Source: Dama dama
Lineage: Eukaryota; Chordata; Mammalia; Artiodactyla; Cervidae
Direction: 5' to 3'
DNA length: 64,000 nt
NCBI RefSeq assembly: GCF_033118175.1
Contig: NC_083692.1
Coordinates: forward strand, 18,844,501 to 18,908,500
Shown here in pieces: positions 38,852 through 51,480 of this stretch. The translations under genes were made by a program, and so were the position numbers. The notes under the pieces are model-generated. The model was not told the DNA's origin. It was given only the letters and a program-made list of their open reading frames with translations, and did no database searches. How positions within the stretch are numbered: position 1 is the first letter of the stretch; the number at the start of each line of letters is the position of its first letter.

Positions 38852-40113
38852 AACTGAATCTATTCATATTAATAAAATGTTATAATGACAAAATACTCCA
38901 GAGGTCCCACAAATCCTTGCCTGTCCTTCCAGGCTGAGGCTGTTGTAAGACTCTCTTCCCAACCAGAATGTCTCGGCTGTCATCTTTCCATTGCTCCTAT
39001 TTTCATCTTTCTTCTCCTTTCTTCTGCCACAGACATTCACTAACTCCATAGGTCGAATTAGACAAAGGACTGCTGCCAATCCTACTGTGAAAAGGAAGCT
39101 TCTGCTTAGTCCAGCTTGTTCAAGAAACACCATGCTGACCTTCTCCTGGCCAAGAGCTAGAGAAATTTTCCATTTTTCCATCAAGATTCATGTCTTTACT
39201 AGTTTACACATACCATCTGTTAGCATTCCTAGTGAACTACATCAACAGAAATTTCCTGAGCAGTGAAAAGGAGTTGGTGACTCAGAAAGAAAACACCTGT
39301 TAGAATTTATTCTCTCCCCTCCCACAGCCTCCCACTGGTTATCACTTAATCCTCCCACTCCACCCTATCATTTCTAGAACTATACTGTCAGCAAATAGTT
39401 ACCAAATGCATGTATTATTGAGGCATCATGGATATCCCAAGAAGTACAAGACAGTTTTTCTGACTCTGAGAAATTTGTTGTCTTGGTTGATAAAATGGGC
39501 TCATTTGTTGGAGGCAGCATCAGAGCCTCTCAGAAGTCAAGAGTGAGCTGGATACTCCCACTTTTTTGAGATTTCAGCTATATATTTAAAAATTAAGTAC
39601 CAGAATGATATTTTTAAAAATATGGTAGGTTTTTAAAGTGTACACTTAAACTATTGTTTTTTAACACAAAAATTTACAATGACGAACTTTTGAAACAATG
39701 TCAAAAATCTAAATTGACATGAATGTTTTAGCAATACTATTCATAATAGCCAAGAAGTGGAAACAACCCAAATGTCCATCAACTGACAGATGGATAAATA
39801 AACTTTGATTTATCCATACAATAAAATATTACTCATCAATAAAATGTAGTGAAGTACTAGTGTGATGACAGATGAATGGATAAAGAAGATTGAGATATAT
39901 ATATATATGCATGCCCATACATATACATACAATGGAATATTACTCAGCCGTAAAAAGAATGAAATGATCCATTTGCAGCAATATGGATGGACCTAGAGAT
40001 TATCATACTAAATGAAGTTTGGAAGACAGAGAAATCAAATATCATATGATATCACTTATATGTGGAACCTAAAAAAAATGATACAAATGAACTTATTTAT
40101 AAAACAGAAATAG

Positions 40114-40406
40114 GGCTTCCCTGATGGCTCAGTGGTAAAGAATCCGCCTGCCAATGCAGGAGACACGGGTTCAATCCCTGATCCAGGAAGATCCCACGTG
40201 CTGCAGGGCAACTGGGCCCATGTGCCACGACTGCTGAGCCTACGCTCCACAACAAGAGAAGCCACTGCAATGAGCAGCCTGTGTGCTGCAACTAGAGAGG
40301 AGCCCCCACTCACAGCACCCAGAGAAAAGCCCTTGCAGCGACGAAGACCCAGCACAACCAAAGATAAATAAATAAATAAACAGAAATTATTAAAAAAAAA
40401 AAAAAA
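40114..40406 (+). mobile_element. Long CHR-type SINE in L1, 13-bp TSD
   Basis: AAAACAGAAATAG at 40101-40113 and 40407-40419 flanks a body from GGCTTCCCTGATGGCTCAGT to an A-rich tail with ATAAATAAATAAATAAA. Confidence 0.9.
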
Positions 40407-40527
40407 AAAACAGAAATAGACTCACCAGACATTGAAAACAAACTTATGGTAACCAAAGGGGAAAGGAGGTGGAGAGGAATTAGTTCGGAATCTGGCATTA
40501 GCAGATACACACTACTATATGTAAAAT

Positions 40528-40728
40528 GATTCCCTGATAGCTCAGTTGGTAAAGAATCCACCTGCAATGCAGGAGACCCTGGTTCACTTCCTGGGTCAAG
40601 AAGATCCTCTGGAGTAGGGATAGGCTACCCACTCCAGTATTCTGGCCTAGACTATTCATGTACTATACAGTCCAAGGGGTCACAAAGAGTTGGACACATC
40701 TGAGCAAATTTCACTCACTCACTCACAT
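40528..40728 (+). mobile_element. Bov-A2-like SINE in L1
   Basis: GATTCCCTGATAGCTCAGTT start, GGTCACAAAGAGTTGGACAC near the end. Confidence 0.82.
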
Positions 40729-41034
40729 ATATAAAATAGATAAACAATAAAAACTTACATAGCACAGGGAACTATATTCAATATCATTAATAACCTATAA
40801 TGAAAAAGAATCTGAAGAAGAATATATATGTATAATTGATTCACTTAGCTGTATACTTGAAACAAACACATTATAAATCAATATACTTCAATGTTTAAAA
40901 AATGATGAAGTACTGATAAATGCTACAACCTGGCTGAAACTTATGCTAAGTGAAAGAAGTCAGTTACAAAAGACCATATATTGTATGATTTCATTTATAT
41001 GAAATTTTCAAAGTAGACAAATTTTGTGTGTGTG

Positions 41035-42190
41035 TGTGTTCCTTCTTAAACCAGTTGTCTGCTGAAGGGCACTTGGGTTATTTCCATGTCCTGGCTATTG
41101 TAAATTGTGCTGCTATGAACATTGGAGTGCATGTATCTTTTTGAACCAGAGTTTTCAACTTTTCAGTTGCACGCCCAGCAGTGGAATTGCCGGATCATGT
41201 GGCTGCTTTATTTTGAGCTTTTTGAGGAAACTCCATACTGTTTTCCATAGCAGCTACACCAATTTACATTCCCACCAGTAGTGCAGGGGGGCTTCCCAGG
41301 TGGCACTAGTGGCACAAATGATAAAGAACCTGCTTGCCAATGCTGGACACGTAAGAGACGAAGGTTCAGTCCCAGGGTTGGGAAGATCCCCTGGAGGAGG
41401 GCATGGCAACCCACTCCAGTATTCTTGCCTGGAGAATCCCACGGACAGAGGAGCCTGGTGAGTTACAGTCCACAGGTTCACACAGAGTCAGACATGACTG
41501 AGCGACTTAGCACGCATGCATGTACAATAGTGTAGCAGAGATCCCCTTTCTCCAACTCTCTCCAGCATTTGTTTTTTTAACAGACTTTTTGATGATAGCC
41601 ATGCTGGTCAGTATGTGGTTTTGATTTGTCTTTCTCTAATAATTATCAGCGTTGAGCATCTTTTCATGTGTCTGTTGGCCATCTGTATTTCTTCTTTGGA
41701 GCAGTGTTTCTTTAGGTCTTCTGCCCATTTTTTGATTGGGTTGTGTTTTTTTTTTTTTTTAATGCATTGTATAAGCTGTTTGTACATTTTGGATGTTAAC
41801 CTCTTGTCAATTGTATCATTTGCAAATATTTTTTCCCAGTCCATAGGTTGTCTTGTCATTTCGTTGATGGTTTCCTTTGCTATGCAAAAGCTTGTAAGTT
41901 TGATTAAGAACCATTTGTTTATTTTTGCTTTTGTTTCCTTTGTCTTAGGAGACAGGTCCAAAAAATATTGCTATGATTTAAGTCAGAGAATGTTTTGCCT
42001 ATTTCTCTTCTAGAAATTTTATGGTATCATGTCTTATATTTAGGTATTTTAATCATTTTAGTCTATTTTTGTGTATAGTGAGGGAGTGTTCTAATTTCAT
42101 TCTTTTATATGTAGCTGTCCAGTTTTCCCAGGAACACTTGCTAAAGAGACTATCTTTTCCCCATTGTATATTCTCCTCTCCTTTGTGGTA
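41035..42190 (-). mobile_element. L1 3' fragment, - strand
   Basis: Antisense L1 ORF2 C-terminal region; the - strand at 41608-41961 reads KRLTSKMYKQLIQ then MANRHMKRCSTLIIIRERQI. A Bov-tA is inserted at 41286-41514. It forms an inverted pair with the L1 just upstream. Confidence 0.8.
41286..41514 (+). mobile_element. Bov-tA SINE in L1
   Basis: GGGCTTCCCAGGTGGCACTA start, GATCCCCTGGAGGAGGGCAT, and AGACATGACTGAGCGACTTA end. Confidence 0.88.
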
Positions 42191-42399
42191 GATTACATAA
42201 TAAGCAGTTTATAGAAACAGAAAGTAGATTACAGATTATTTAGGACTGGGAGAGGTGGGAATTAGGGAGGGAGGGTTGGAGAAGGGAACAGGAATTGACT
42301 GTTAATGGGTGTTTTTTAGGGGGAACAAATACATTCTAAAAATATCTTGGGGTGATGATTGTGCAACCTTCTGAATATACCAAAAAACACTGCATCATA

Positions 42400-42512
42400 C
42401 ATTTTTTTTGACCACACCTGGAGGCCTGTTGGATCTTAGTTCCCTGAACACGGATTAAATCTGTGCCCGCTGCAGGGGAATCGCATAGAGCCTTAGCCAC
42501 TGGACCACATCA
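42400..42512 (-). mobile_element. CHR-type SINE
   Basis: Antisense: TTAGTTCCCTGAACACGGAT and CCTTAGCCACTGGACCAC. Confidence 0.75.
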
Positions 42513-42634
42513 TACACTTTAAATGGGTAAATTGTATAGTATGTTAATTGTATCTCAATTAAGCTGTTTTTAAAAGTTTAAACCGAGATGGCTTCATGAC
42601 TGTGAAAGGCCCACCAATGCAGGATGCTGGGCAG

Positions 42635-42785
42635 TGTGGAGCAGTGACCAGAACATCGATTTGAAAGTCGACATGCTTGAGTCCAAATATTTTGCTGCTT
42701 ATCAATTATGTGACCTTAGGTGAATTACTTAGTTCTCTGAGGTTTATTTTATTTGTTGTAAAATGGTGACAATAATTCCTAATTC
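42635..42785 (+). mobile_element. MIR remnant
   Basis: CAATTATGTGACCTTAGGTG and TGTAAAATGGTGACAATAAT, the MIR 3' core. Confidence 0.65.
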
Positions 42786-43844
42786 ATAGGGTTTTTTTTT
42801 AAGAAATAGAAATTTAAAAAAAAATTAAAGAGTTATTCTGTTCCAGGCACTGTTCTAGATTCTGGGATAATAGTTGTAACCAGGACAGTCAAGGCATAAA
42901 ACTTCTCCAGCGTAAAATATTGGCCATTAATTTAAAAATATTAAAGACCCTGAAAGCTAACACTGTGCCAAACACATTTATGAGCTAAATTTTGCCCTTG
43001 GGCTGACAGTTTGTGATCCCTGGTATAGGCTTTTCAGATGGTGAGTTTCTAGACTATTGCCCACTTGGCTGAAACTCAGCACCCTCAGCCTGCTCCCATA
43101 TGCTTCCAACACCAACCGAAGAAATAATCCTCATAAAGTCCAGGGAAATCATCCTAGCAAGTAATTGAGCCAGCTCTATAAGATGCTGCAGGCTTCCTCA
43201 ATGAGCCCATTCATTTTCCAGGCTTGGACTGAGCTGGCACTTTCTACAGGGTAGGTTTGGAAAGGACATGTGCTTCCCATGCCTTTCAAAACCATCTGTC
43301 CTCTGAGAACCTCTTTGGGAGGCCAGTTCAGGACACCTTCTCAGATGTTTGGATTTAACCCTTTCATTCTTCTTTACCTGCTGATGCCTATCACCTTGAC
43401 TGTGTTTGGCCAGACATGCTAAGTATGTCTACTTAGCTACGCAGTAACTGCATAGGAGGCTGTTTCCTGGAACGCAATAATGGATGACTAAACTGTTTCA
43501 CTTCTCTAACATATCCCAGACCTCAGAAAAGAAAGAAAGCATTAAATGTCTCTTGTAGCTTTTCAATTCAGAATCAAGCAACCTCACATTGCTCATTTAT
43601 CCATCAACAGAGAAGTAGAGTTTAAAGCTCTTGAGAAGAGGAATTCTATAGAGAGTATTTGGGAAGTCAGTGCCTTCATTGGGGTCATATTACCCCTTCA
43701 ACACCAAACTGTTTTTTGGAGTGCTTCACCCTCGTAGGGTCATGGAATTCCACAGGACCTCTGAGTTTGAGTCTTTCATGGGCATAAGCTAAGTGGAGCA
43801 CACCAGACTTCCAAAAGCCTCTGCCAAGTCAATGTGATGTAGAG

Positions 43845-43975
43845 AAAAATGGTAGACTCATGTTCAAATTCCCTTCTGCTACACTAGTAACCATGTGAGT
43901 CTGCGGAAATTACTTTATCATTCTGAATTTTACTTTCACATTTGTAAAATGGGAAGAATAATATGATCTCAAGGG
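43845..43975 (+). mobile_element. MIR remnant
   Basis: GTCTGCGGAAATTACTTTAT and TTTGTAAAATGGGAAGAATA in MIR order. Confidence 0.55.
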
Positions 43976-43982
43976 TCTTTTG

Positions 43983-44150
43983 CAGTGGTTCTCAACCCAG
44001 TTACATATTAACATTGCTTTTTAAAAATGTGACAGCCTGTCCTACAAATCCAGTCAGAATCTCTGAGGGTGCAATATATTATATTATAAAAGGTCCACGG
44101 ATTATTCTAACATACAGTCAGGATTGAAAAATCACTGGTGAGGATTAAAT
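43983..44150 (+). mobile_element. MER5A remnant
   Basis: GCAGTGGTTCTCAACCCAGT start and TCCAGTCAGAATCTCTGAGG in MER5A order, ending AAAAATCACTGG. Confidence 0.65.
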
Positions 44151-44931
44151 GTTACTTGTGTGCAAAAAAAAAAAAAAGTTACTTGTAAAGCAGTTCGTAT
44201 TAGTTCCTAGTTACTCCCTAACTTAAGCGTCAAACCAGCAATTGACTATTCTTTCGGTTTAGGTTCTAAATCTGCACCACCAGGTGTCAGTCTGACCATA
44301 CAAGTTGGTCCCTAGAAATTTTTATTTCCCTGTTTTCTCAATAACAGCCATGTACCCTCCCCATGAGCACTTGTTGGGTACCTGCCTGTCTTATGCCAGC
44401 TACAGTGCTAGTGACCATGTGATTTCGAATCATATGACAAGTAGTCAGGGTAGTTATTGCCTCAACTATGAGGAATCAGAGGGTCAGAAAGATTCCTTTT
44501 ACAGGATGTACAATAAGCAGCAGAACTGAGATTCAAGCTTCGTTCATTCACTCACTCATTCAGAAACACTGACCCTTACTAGGCACAAGGTACTGTATGC
44601 GGTAATTCGGATTCAAAGGTGAACAAAACATAATTTTTATCTTCTGGAGGTTCATTTTATTCTTTACTTGTAGGTACATTTGGAAAAAAGGGGGCATTTT
44701 ATTTTATAGTTGTTTTTAGCCTCAGGTGAGCTATATCTAGAACTGAAATGTTCTATTCCTAAGAGAGTAAAATTGCCCTCATAGAATATCCTGGGATGGC
44801 TGTTCCACTGTACCCAGCCATTATAATAAAATTTTAAAAGTTAAGAGCGTCTTAGTTACTAGTGAAGCTAAAGACCACGTTTGTTTCACATTTGTTTTAC
44901 TACTGTCTCGTTAGCTTATTTATATCCTCAG

Positions 44932-45136
44932 CTTCCCTGGTGGCTCAGATGGTAAAGAATCTGCCTGCAATGTGAGAGACCTGGGTTTGATCCCTGGGTT
45001 GGGAAGGTACCCTGAGAAGCGAAAGGCTACCCACTCCAGTATTCATGCCTGGAGAACCCCCACGGACAGAGGAGCCTGGTGGGCTGCAGTCCATGGGGGT
45101 CGCAAAGAGTCAGACACAACTGAGCTACTAAACACA
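44932..45136 (+). mobile_element. Bov-tA SINE
   Basis: CTTCCCTGGTGGCTCAGATG start and CAGACACAACTGAGCTACTA end. The flanking TTATATCCTCAG on each side is the likely TSD. Confidence 0.88.
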
Positions 45137-45624
45137 CATTAGCTTATATCCTCAGCAGCAAACTATTAGCATAGATTATGTGGCTTAAGTTTTAGTAAAT
45201 GGATATTTACTGAATGAATAAATGCCTAGTATTCTAAGCACTATGCATAAAAAACAAGGGAAATGTTTAAAGAAGTCTGCATTGTATAGTGGTAAGAAGA
45301 TTTGAATATTTCCTTCCAAAGTTTGTTCTAAAAGTCTCCAGTTAATTCATCTCTGAGGTGGGAAAGTCTCGAAAATCTTGGAAAAGGTTCTAAACGAGCC
45401 AGGGACTAGAGGACTATTATATTAGTACATTTGATCTGTGGCTCAAGTCTAACTGCTACTCTGGAGCTTGCTCCGTGTCACAAAGACATCAGCTGTTATC
45501 CGTCTCGGAGTTGTCATTCACTAACCAAGCAGTCTGCCAATTAGGACCAAAGGATTACCAGGTTGGCTCAGACCTATAGTCCATTTAATAGCCTCTTACC
45601 TTGGATGAAGGGTTATTCAAGTAG

Positions 45625-45755
45625 TGTTTCTTAAACCTGGTTAGGAATCAGAATCACTTGGTGGAGCTTTGCAAAACTAAAGTACACCTACTCCAATCTA
45701 ATGAAGTAGAATCCCTGAAACTAGGAGAGGAACCTGGGACATTGATATAGGACTG
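45625..45755 (+). mobile_element. MER5A remnant
   Basis: TTAGGAATCAGAATCACTTG and AGTAGAATCCCTGAAACTAG follow MER5A. Confidence 0.55.
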
Positions 45756-47845
45756 CCTGGTTCACTCATGTGTGCTTCTGCACTTCACAAGTTTGCTCTA
45801 ATTGTTTCTGTATTCTGACTATATTCCTTCATTGGATATTGAGTTCCATGCGCTTCTTGCCTATAGCTTGAAATATTCTTTTTCTTTCTATCAGTCCTCA
45901 TCTTAACAGTACTGAAAGTTTGTCAGTTACATTGTAATCCTAGGATTTGGGGATTTGAGAGCAGAGTTCCTGTTGGTCTTACCCATGCTGTTTGTGATAC
46001 TATAGACTTAGCTTACCCCCTAAAGCATGCCTAGCAGTCACATGCCCATTCTTGAGATTTTTTTGGTTTACAAGCAGCTCTAGCTTTATTAAGTGATCCT
46101 TCTGCATGAGTAAGACAACCTTTGTCCACTTAGTGCAATAGTAGAAAAATAATATCTGTTTCTGTGATGATTGTGACCTGGGATTATTACTGCTTAGGTC
46201 ATTCAGGGCAAGGAAAGCACTGTTGAAGGTTTTGGGTTAAAGTCCTGTTATGAGTCTAGTCAGCCTGTTAGCATTGGAGACGCCAGGAAGGAGAATATGC
46301 TTTCATTTAAGAACTCAATGACTAACATAACCCTTTGGAATGGAGGTAGGGGGACAGGAGTATTTACAGTAAAGTGTACAAGGGAATGAATAGAGAAAGT
46401 AGAATACCAGGGTCACAGACCAGCCAAGTAGAATGAAAAAGGGTCTGGTTTGACCACTTCCTTAAAAGTGTGTGTGGGGGTGCTAAATGGTAGGTGGAGA
46501 ACCACAATTGGTGTGTTAATCTTGGAATCTCTATAAATATTCTTTGATAAGTCAGAGTTTCCAAGTAGCCTTATGCACATGTAAAAAGAACAAGAGAGAA
46601 AAAAAAAAGAACAAGAGGAGAAAGAAGCTTAGGAGAGTGACAGGGAAAGAGAAGCGTTACCATGTCATAGCCTATGCATGCCTCCAGGCAAGTTAGGTCT
46701 GGCCAGGATCTGTTTGCCCAGAAAACTTACTGGGGCTTGGTTGGAAATTTGTAATACTCCAGTGATGAGATTTTTGGTTGGATTCCTTGCGGACTTCAAC
46801 AATGAACTTGCTCTCAGTTGAAGTTCTTAGAAAACAGATCTCCAGGGACTGCTCCACCCAAGATGAAAATACTGTGGCCTCTGATTCCAATACAGGAGCT
46901 CAAAGATGAGCTGGCTCCTCTATGAGTCGACACTCAAAATAATAATAGCTTTTCCTGCCATTTCTTTTCATCTAGAGATTTCAAAGCATCTCATAAATAT
47001 TTGCCCATTCCATGGTTAACCTATTAAGCCACATCTCTGACAGTCATCTTAGGCGTGGGATCCTTCCATCAGTTGATGACTGAGCTGGAAATAAGAGTGT
47101 GGGCCTCCTGATTCAAGGTCTCATGCTCAACACTCACTCCCTGTCTTCGTAGGGGCTGGGGTGTCGGATCTGCTCGCTTCTTTGCTGTCATCACCACCCG
47201 CTGATTGCATTTCTGGTTCCCTGTGTCCTGGCAACTGGGCTGTGCCTTGGTTATTTGGAATGTGAGAATTGTTGAAGAATCTCTAGGGATTCTTCATGTC
47301 TTACAATCCTTCATCCAAATTCACAGCTCCCTGACAATCTCAGGCCCATCAAAGTGCTTGTCCTGTGGTATTCTTCCCCTCTGTCTTCATCCTCACGTCC
47401 CCTCTGCAGAACAAGAGGAAGTCACAGACCAAGAGCTTTTGAGGTAGGAAAGAATGAGAAGGAAAAGTCTTGTCTTTCCTTTCAGCTTGTCCTCTTTGTT
47501 CCCAAGGAGGGGGCCAAGGCCATGAACCTTGACCCACAATGGGAAGATTAGCAGGCTGCGTCTATGTTTCCATCACTCACCCTGAGGGAGCTGACTTTTT
47601 AATTTTTTTTATCTGGAGCAGGGGTGACTCAGTGCAGACCTGTGATGGGGAAATCCATCTAAGAACCTGAGAGGGAAGTAGCAGAGGGCCACTACTGGCC
47701 CAGCATTTTCATTTAATTTTCAGGCCAGAATGGTTTCACTCAATCAGAGGAAACTGAGTTCTCCCTCTCCCCACTGTTGGCAACTGAAGGAATGACCCTA
47801 TCTCTCTGTGGGTCCAATGGAGACAGAAAATGAGATTTCAAATTC

Positions 47846-47901
47846 ATAATGCAGGGAAGGCCACATTATGCATATGCATATAATGCAGGGAAGGCCACAT
47901 T
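47846..47901 (+). repeat. 22-bp direct duplication
   Basis: A 22-bp unit (starting ATAATGCAGGGAAGGCC) occurs at 47846-47867 and 47880-47901, with a 12-bp spacer of ATGCATATG type. Confidence 0.9.
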
Positions 47902-48385
47902 CCACACTGGTGGAATGTTTTATTTAGTCATATACCACCACTGTGCTTTTACCTACGAATTACTACTAACCACTAGTGATCATTACATGATAATTAGCAC
48001 ACGCTTTTTTTTTTACAACTCCCATAGCACCACCCCAAAATAAATGATGGTGTAGGGAGGGAAGGCAGCTCCTAGTGACAACTCCTGACTCATTCATTCA
48101 CCGAACATTTAGTGAACTACTTTGGGTCAGGCCCTGTGCTAGGAACTGTGAGCAGGATGGATGGGTTCCTGATATCACAGTGCTGTAGGAGGATGAGTTC
48201 CATGCAAATTTACTCATGGGATGTGTGTATCCAAAACAGAAGTGCAATATATATGAGTCCAACCCAGTGGTGCCTGGGAGAGGAGACGTCAGCAGGCCCC
48301 GCTGTAGTTATCACTTTGAAAGTGAGATCTGTAGAATGAGTAGGACCCAGTAAAGGGACCCAGTAACTTAGGGTGTGTGTATGCT

Positions 48386-48530
48386 CAGTGTGTGTGCTCA
48401 GTCATGCCTGACTCTTCATGACCCCATGGACTGCAGCACGCCAGGCTTCCCTGTATATCACCATCTCCAGGAGCTTGCTCAAACTGATGTCCGTCGAGTT
48501 GGTGATGCCATCCAGCCATTTCATCCTACT
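48386..48530 (-). mobile_element. BovB 3' fragment
   Basis: GCTCAGTCATGCCTGACTCT and GATGCCATCCAGCCATTTCA are the antisense BovB 3' end, truncated to about 145 bp. Confidence 0.8.
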
Positions 48531-50807
48531 TAGAGTAAACCTATATGATTGGTATATGATTTCCCCTTTACATAATAGTAACCCCCCAAAGTAAATCCCA
48601 GTCTCCATCAAATACAGTGCCTCCGACTCAGCTACTGTATAGTGTGAAGCTTACCTTGGTAAAGTGTGAAATTCTACATTAAGTGGAAGATGTAATTATT
48701 GTTACACTAGAGAGTATTTCAGGGAGGAAGATGGCATGAGGGAAATGGGAGTGAAAATCAGGTTCTTCTATTTCCACAGCCCAGGCTGCACCCTCCGGGC
48801 CCTGGGGATGATCTGGGTCTGACTCGGGAAATACGCTTGTCTGCCTTCCCTTGAGCAATAACATCCTTTCCTATCAGCTGTGGCTCTGAGAAGACACTGA
48901 TGTCCTTTTGCAGGAAACTAACAGGAAAAGAAAGAAAGCCTACTACTAAATACACTTCCTGAGGGCAAAATGAAATGGCTGCTGCTCTGGCTGCCTGGAG
49001 GAAAAGGCTGAATAAATAAACACATCATCCCTATTGTGTAGATAGGTTTCCTGGGGGCAAGTCTTCATCTTCTCAGCCCTTCTTTCCCTTCTAAAATTGG
49101 CCATCCTGCAAAACAGCAGACAGAGATCTTCTCTGGCTACTGAGAAGTGTTGAGACTTATAATTCTCCTCTTTCTCAAACCCAGAGGAAACATAGAGTTA
49201 GAAGAAGAGGAGACAAGTGACAGGAAGAGGAACTTGATGTTGCTACATACCTCTCCTTTAACCTCACAGATCTTTCCCCCCGACTTCTGCTTTGAGCTCT
49301 TCTGTGCACAAATCTGGAAACACCTAGGAACATGCCCAGAGAAGCAGAGGCCAGGGTTGTGGCATCTCAGAAAATCAAGGGGCCTGTTTAAATCCCACCT
49401 GCCCAGGTGTCTTGATTTGAAGGCAGAAGTGTAACTGTTATTATCTGTGAGTATTTACTGAGCGCTGATGGTCTAGCACCACAGAAAAACTGCTTAAGAT
49501 GGTGACTTTGGATCAGAAAACAGCTCCAATTGAAAAGATCCTAAGGCATTTCCTTGTAAGGATAGTTTTTTCTTCTGCCTGGAACACTGACAAAAGGAAA
49601 GAACCTGTACAAATGTAAAGAGAGTGGAGGGAGGAAGGGGGAGAGAATATTTGAGTAGATATTCCTGGCCTGAAAAGATGGGATGAGGTGAGCTATGCAT
49701 TTGGACCTTTGTGTTTCTACAATGTTTTTGGTTTAAAGATCATTTATGCTTTAGGAGTTCTCGCCCTGCCCCTCCACCCCCTGCCACCACCACATTTTTC
49801 TTATAATATAATCATGTGTGAGCCCTGAGAAATGACTCAAAGCCAAAATAATGGGGTTTCCTTGATAATAGTTCCTCATTTTCTCTGGCTACAGGCCAGT
49901 CCTCAATATCCTCCTTCTTTATAAGGAAGCCACTCAACCCAGCCCTGCTGGTCACTCTAACCTCATAGTGATCTTTCGTTCATGTTGTAAACTGGGCTTT
50001 CTACTTCCAACTTTCTAATTGCAAAATTGCTCTCTCTTCAGCCTCTTGATTCTGACTGCTCCCAGTCCAGGGATGCAGTCTGCCCTTTGGGTGCCCTCAC
50101 GCCATCCATAGAGCCTGGTAGGATCCCTCTTTCTCTCATCCTGTTAGGGATTGGCAGGAGACTGCAGAGTGGCCAGTGAAAGGGGCAAAAGTCACACAGC
50201 CACGTCCTTGCTCATTCTGGGTACACCCCTCTCTCTGGAACTTTAATGGAGCCAGGTTCAGACTTCTGAAAATTTGAGGTGCTGCCTTAATTACCCAATC
50301 TTGCTGGTTTTGAGCATGCCTTGCTTAATATAAGGCAGGCAGGAAATTAGACTGGATCATGGCTTTGTTGCTCATATTTTCTGAGCCCCAAATCTGGAAT
50401 TGTGGTCTGGCAAGTATAGGGTACATGTGGATAAATGAGACAAAATATTTGAAAATAAGACCATTCTGGACATTGCATATCTGCCCATTAGCTTGGCAAG
50501 GGAACAGATATCACACACTCATATAATGTTAATAACAATTAACATTAATAATAATTAATGAGAATTTACCATGCATCAGGTCCTTCCTGAACTATGTCGA
50601 TTATCTCACTTATTGCTCATAAAAGTTTCCTCTGAGTAGCTAGAAGGGAGAGAAAACCAATCATTATATACTCAATAATGAAATTAATAGAATAGTATTG
50701 TATATACTAGGTACATAATATATGCCAGGCTCTGAATTGAACACATTCTCTGCTTTAACCTTTAAACAAAATCTGTAAGTAGGTATTATTATTATTATCA
50801 TCATATG

Positions 50808-51370
50808 TTAGGCTGCTTCTGAAGTGACTCCAATAATCCCCCTCCTGGTATTTGCACCGTTGTGCAATCCCCTTTCCTTGAGTGTGGGCTGGACCCAATG
50901 ACTTGCTTTTGACTAACAGAATGTGGCAAGAATACTGGGATGGCACTTCTGTGATTAGATTGCAAAGGACTGACTTCTGTCTTTTTAGCAGTCTCTCTCT
51001 CATTGGCCCTCTCTTTTTCCCTCGTGCTGGCTTGCTGTGGTGAAGTAAGCTGCTACATTTTGAGATGCTCTATGGAGAGATTCACAGGTAAGGCATACAG
51101 AGGTCCTGAGCCAACAGCTCATGAGGATCTAAGGCCTTAGGCTAAAGCTTGTGAGCTAAGGAATCCTGCCGACAATGATATGACTGAGCTAGGATGCAGG
51201 TTCATCCTAATTGAGCCTTGAGGTGACCGCACCCTTGTGAGACACCCAGAGCCAGAGGACCCAGTTAAGTTACACCAGGATTTCTGACCCACAGAGACAG
51301 AGGTAATAAATGTTGTTTTAAGTTACTAAATTTTGGGATAATTTGTTACCCAGCAAGATATAGCTAATAT
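50808..51370 (+). mobile_element. MaLR (MLT1-like) LTR remnant
   Basis: GGTAATAAATGTTGTTTTAA and TTGGGATAATTTGTTACCCA match the conserved 3' end of MLT1-type LTRs, including its AATAAA. The 5' end is uncertain. Confidence 0.6.
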
Positions 51371-51379
51371 ATATTCCAC

Positions 51380-51480
51380 TTTGTAGATGAAGAAACTGAA
51401 GTTTAGGTAAATGAATCAACTTTCCCAGAGTCACATGGCTAGAAATAGCAGAGCCAGGATCTGAACACATTTAGTTTCAG
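51380..51480 (-). mobile_element. MIR remnant
   Basis: GATGAAGAAACTGAAGTTTA and AGAGTCACATGGCTAGAAAT are the antisense MIR core. Confidence 0.65.

Larger units (their letters stand above)
39720..41025 (+). mobile_element. L1 3' fragment, + strand
   Basis: AATACTATTCATAATAGCCA and ATGGAATATTACTCAGCCGT are typical of the end of L1 ORF2. The copy has internal duplications and is interrupted by SINEs at 40114-40406 and 40528-40728. It meets the next L1 at a (TG)n run. Confidence 0.75.
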
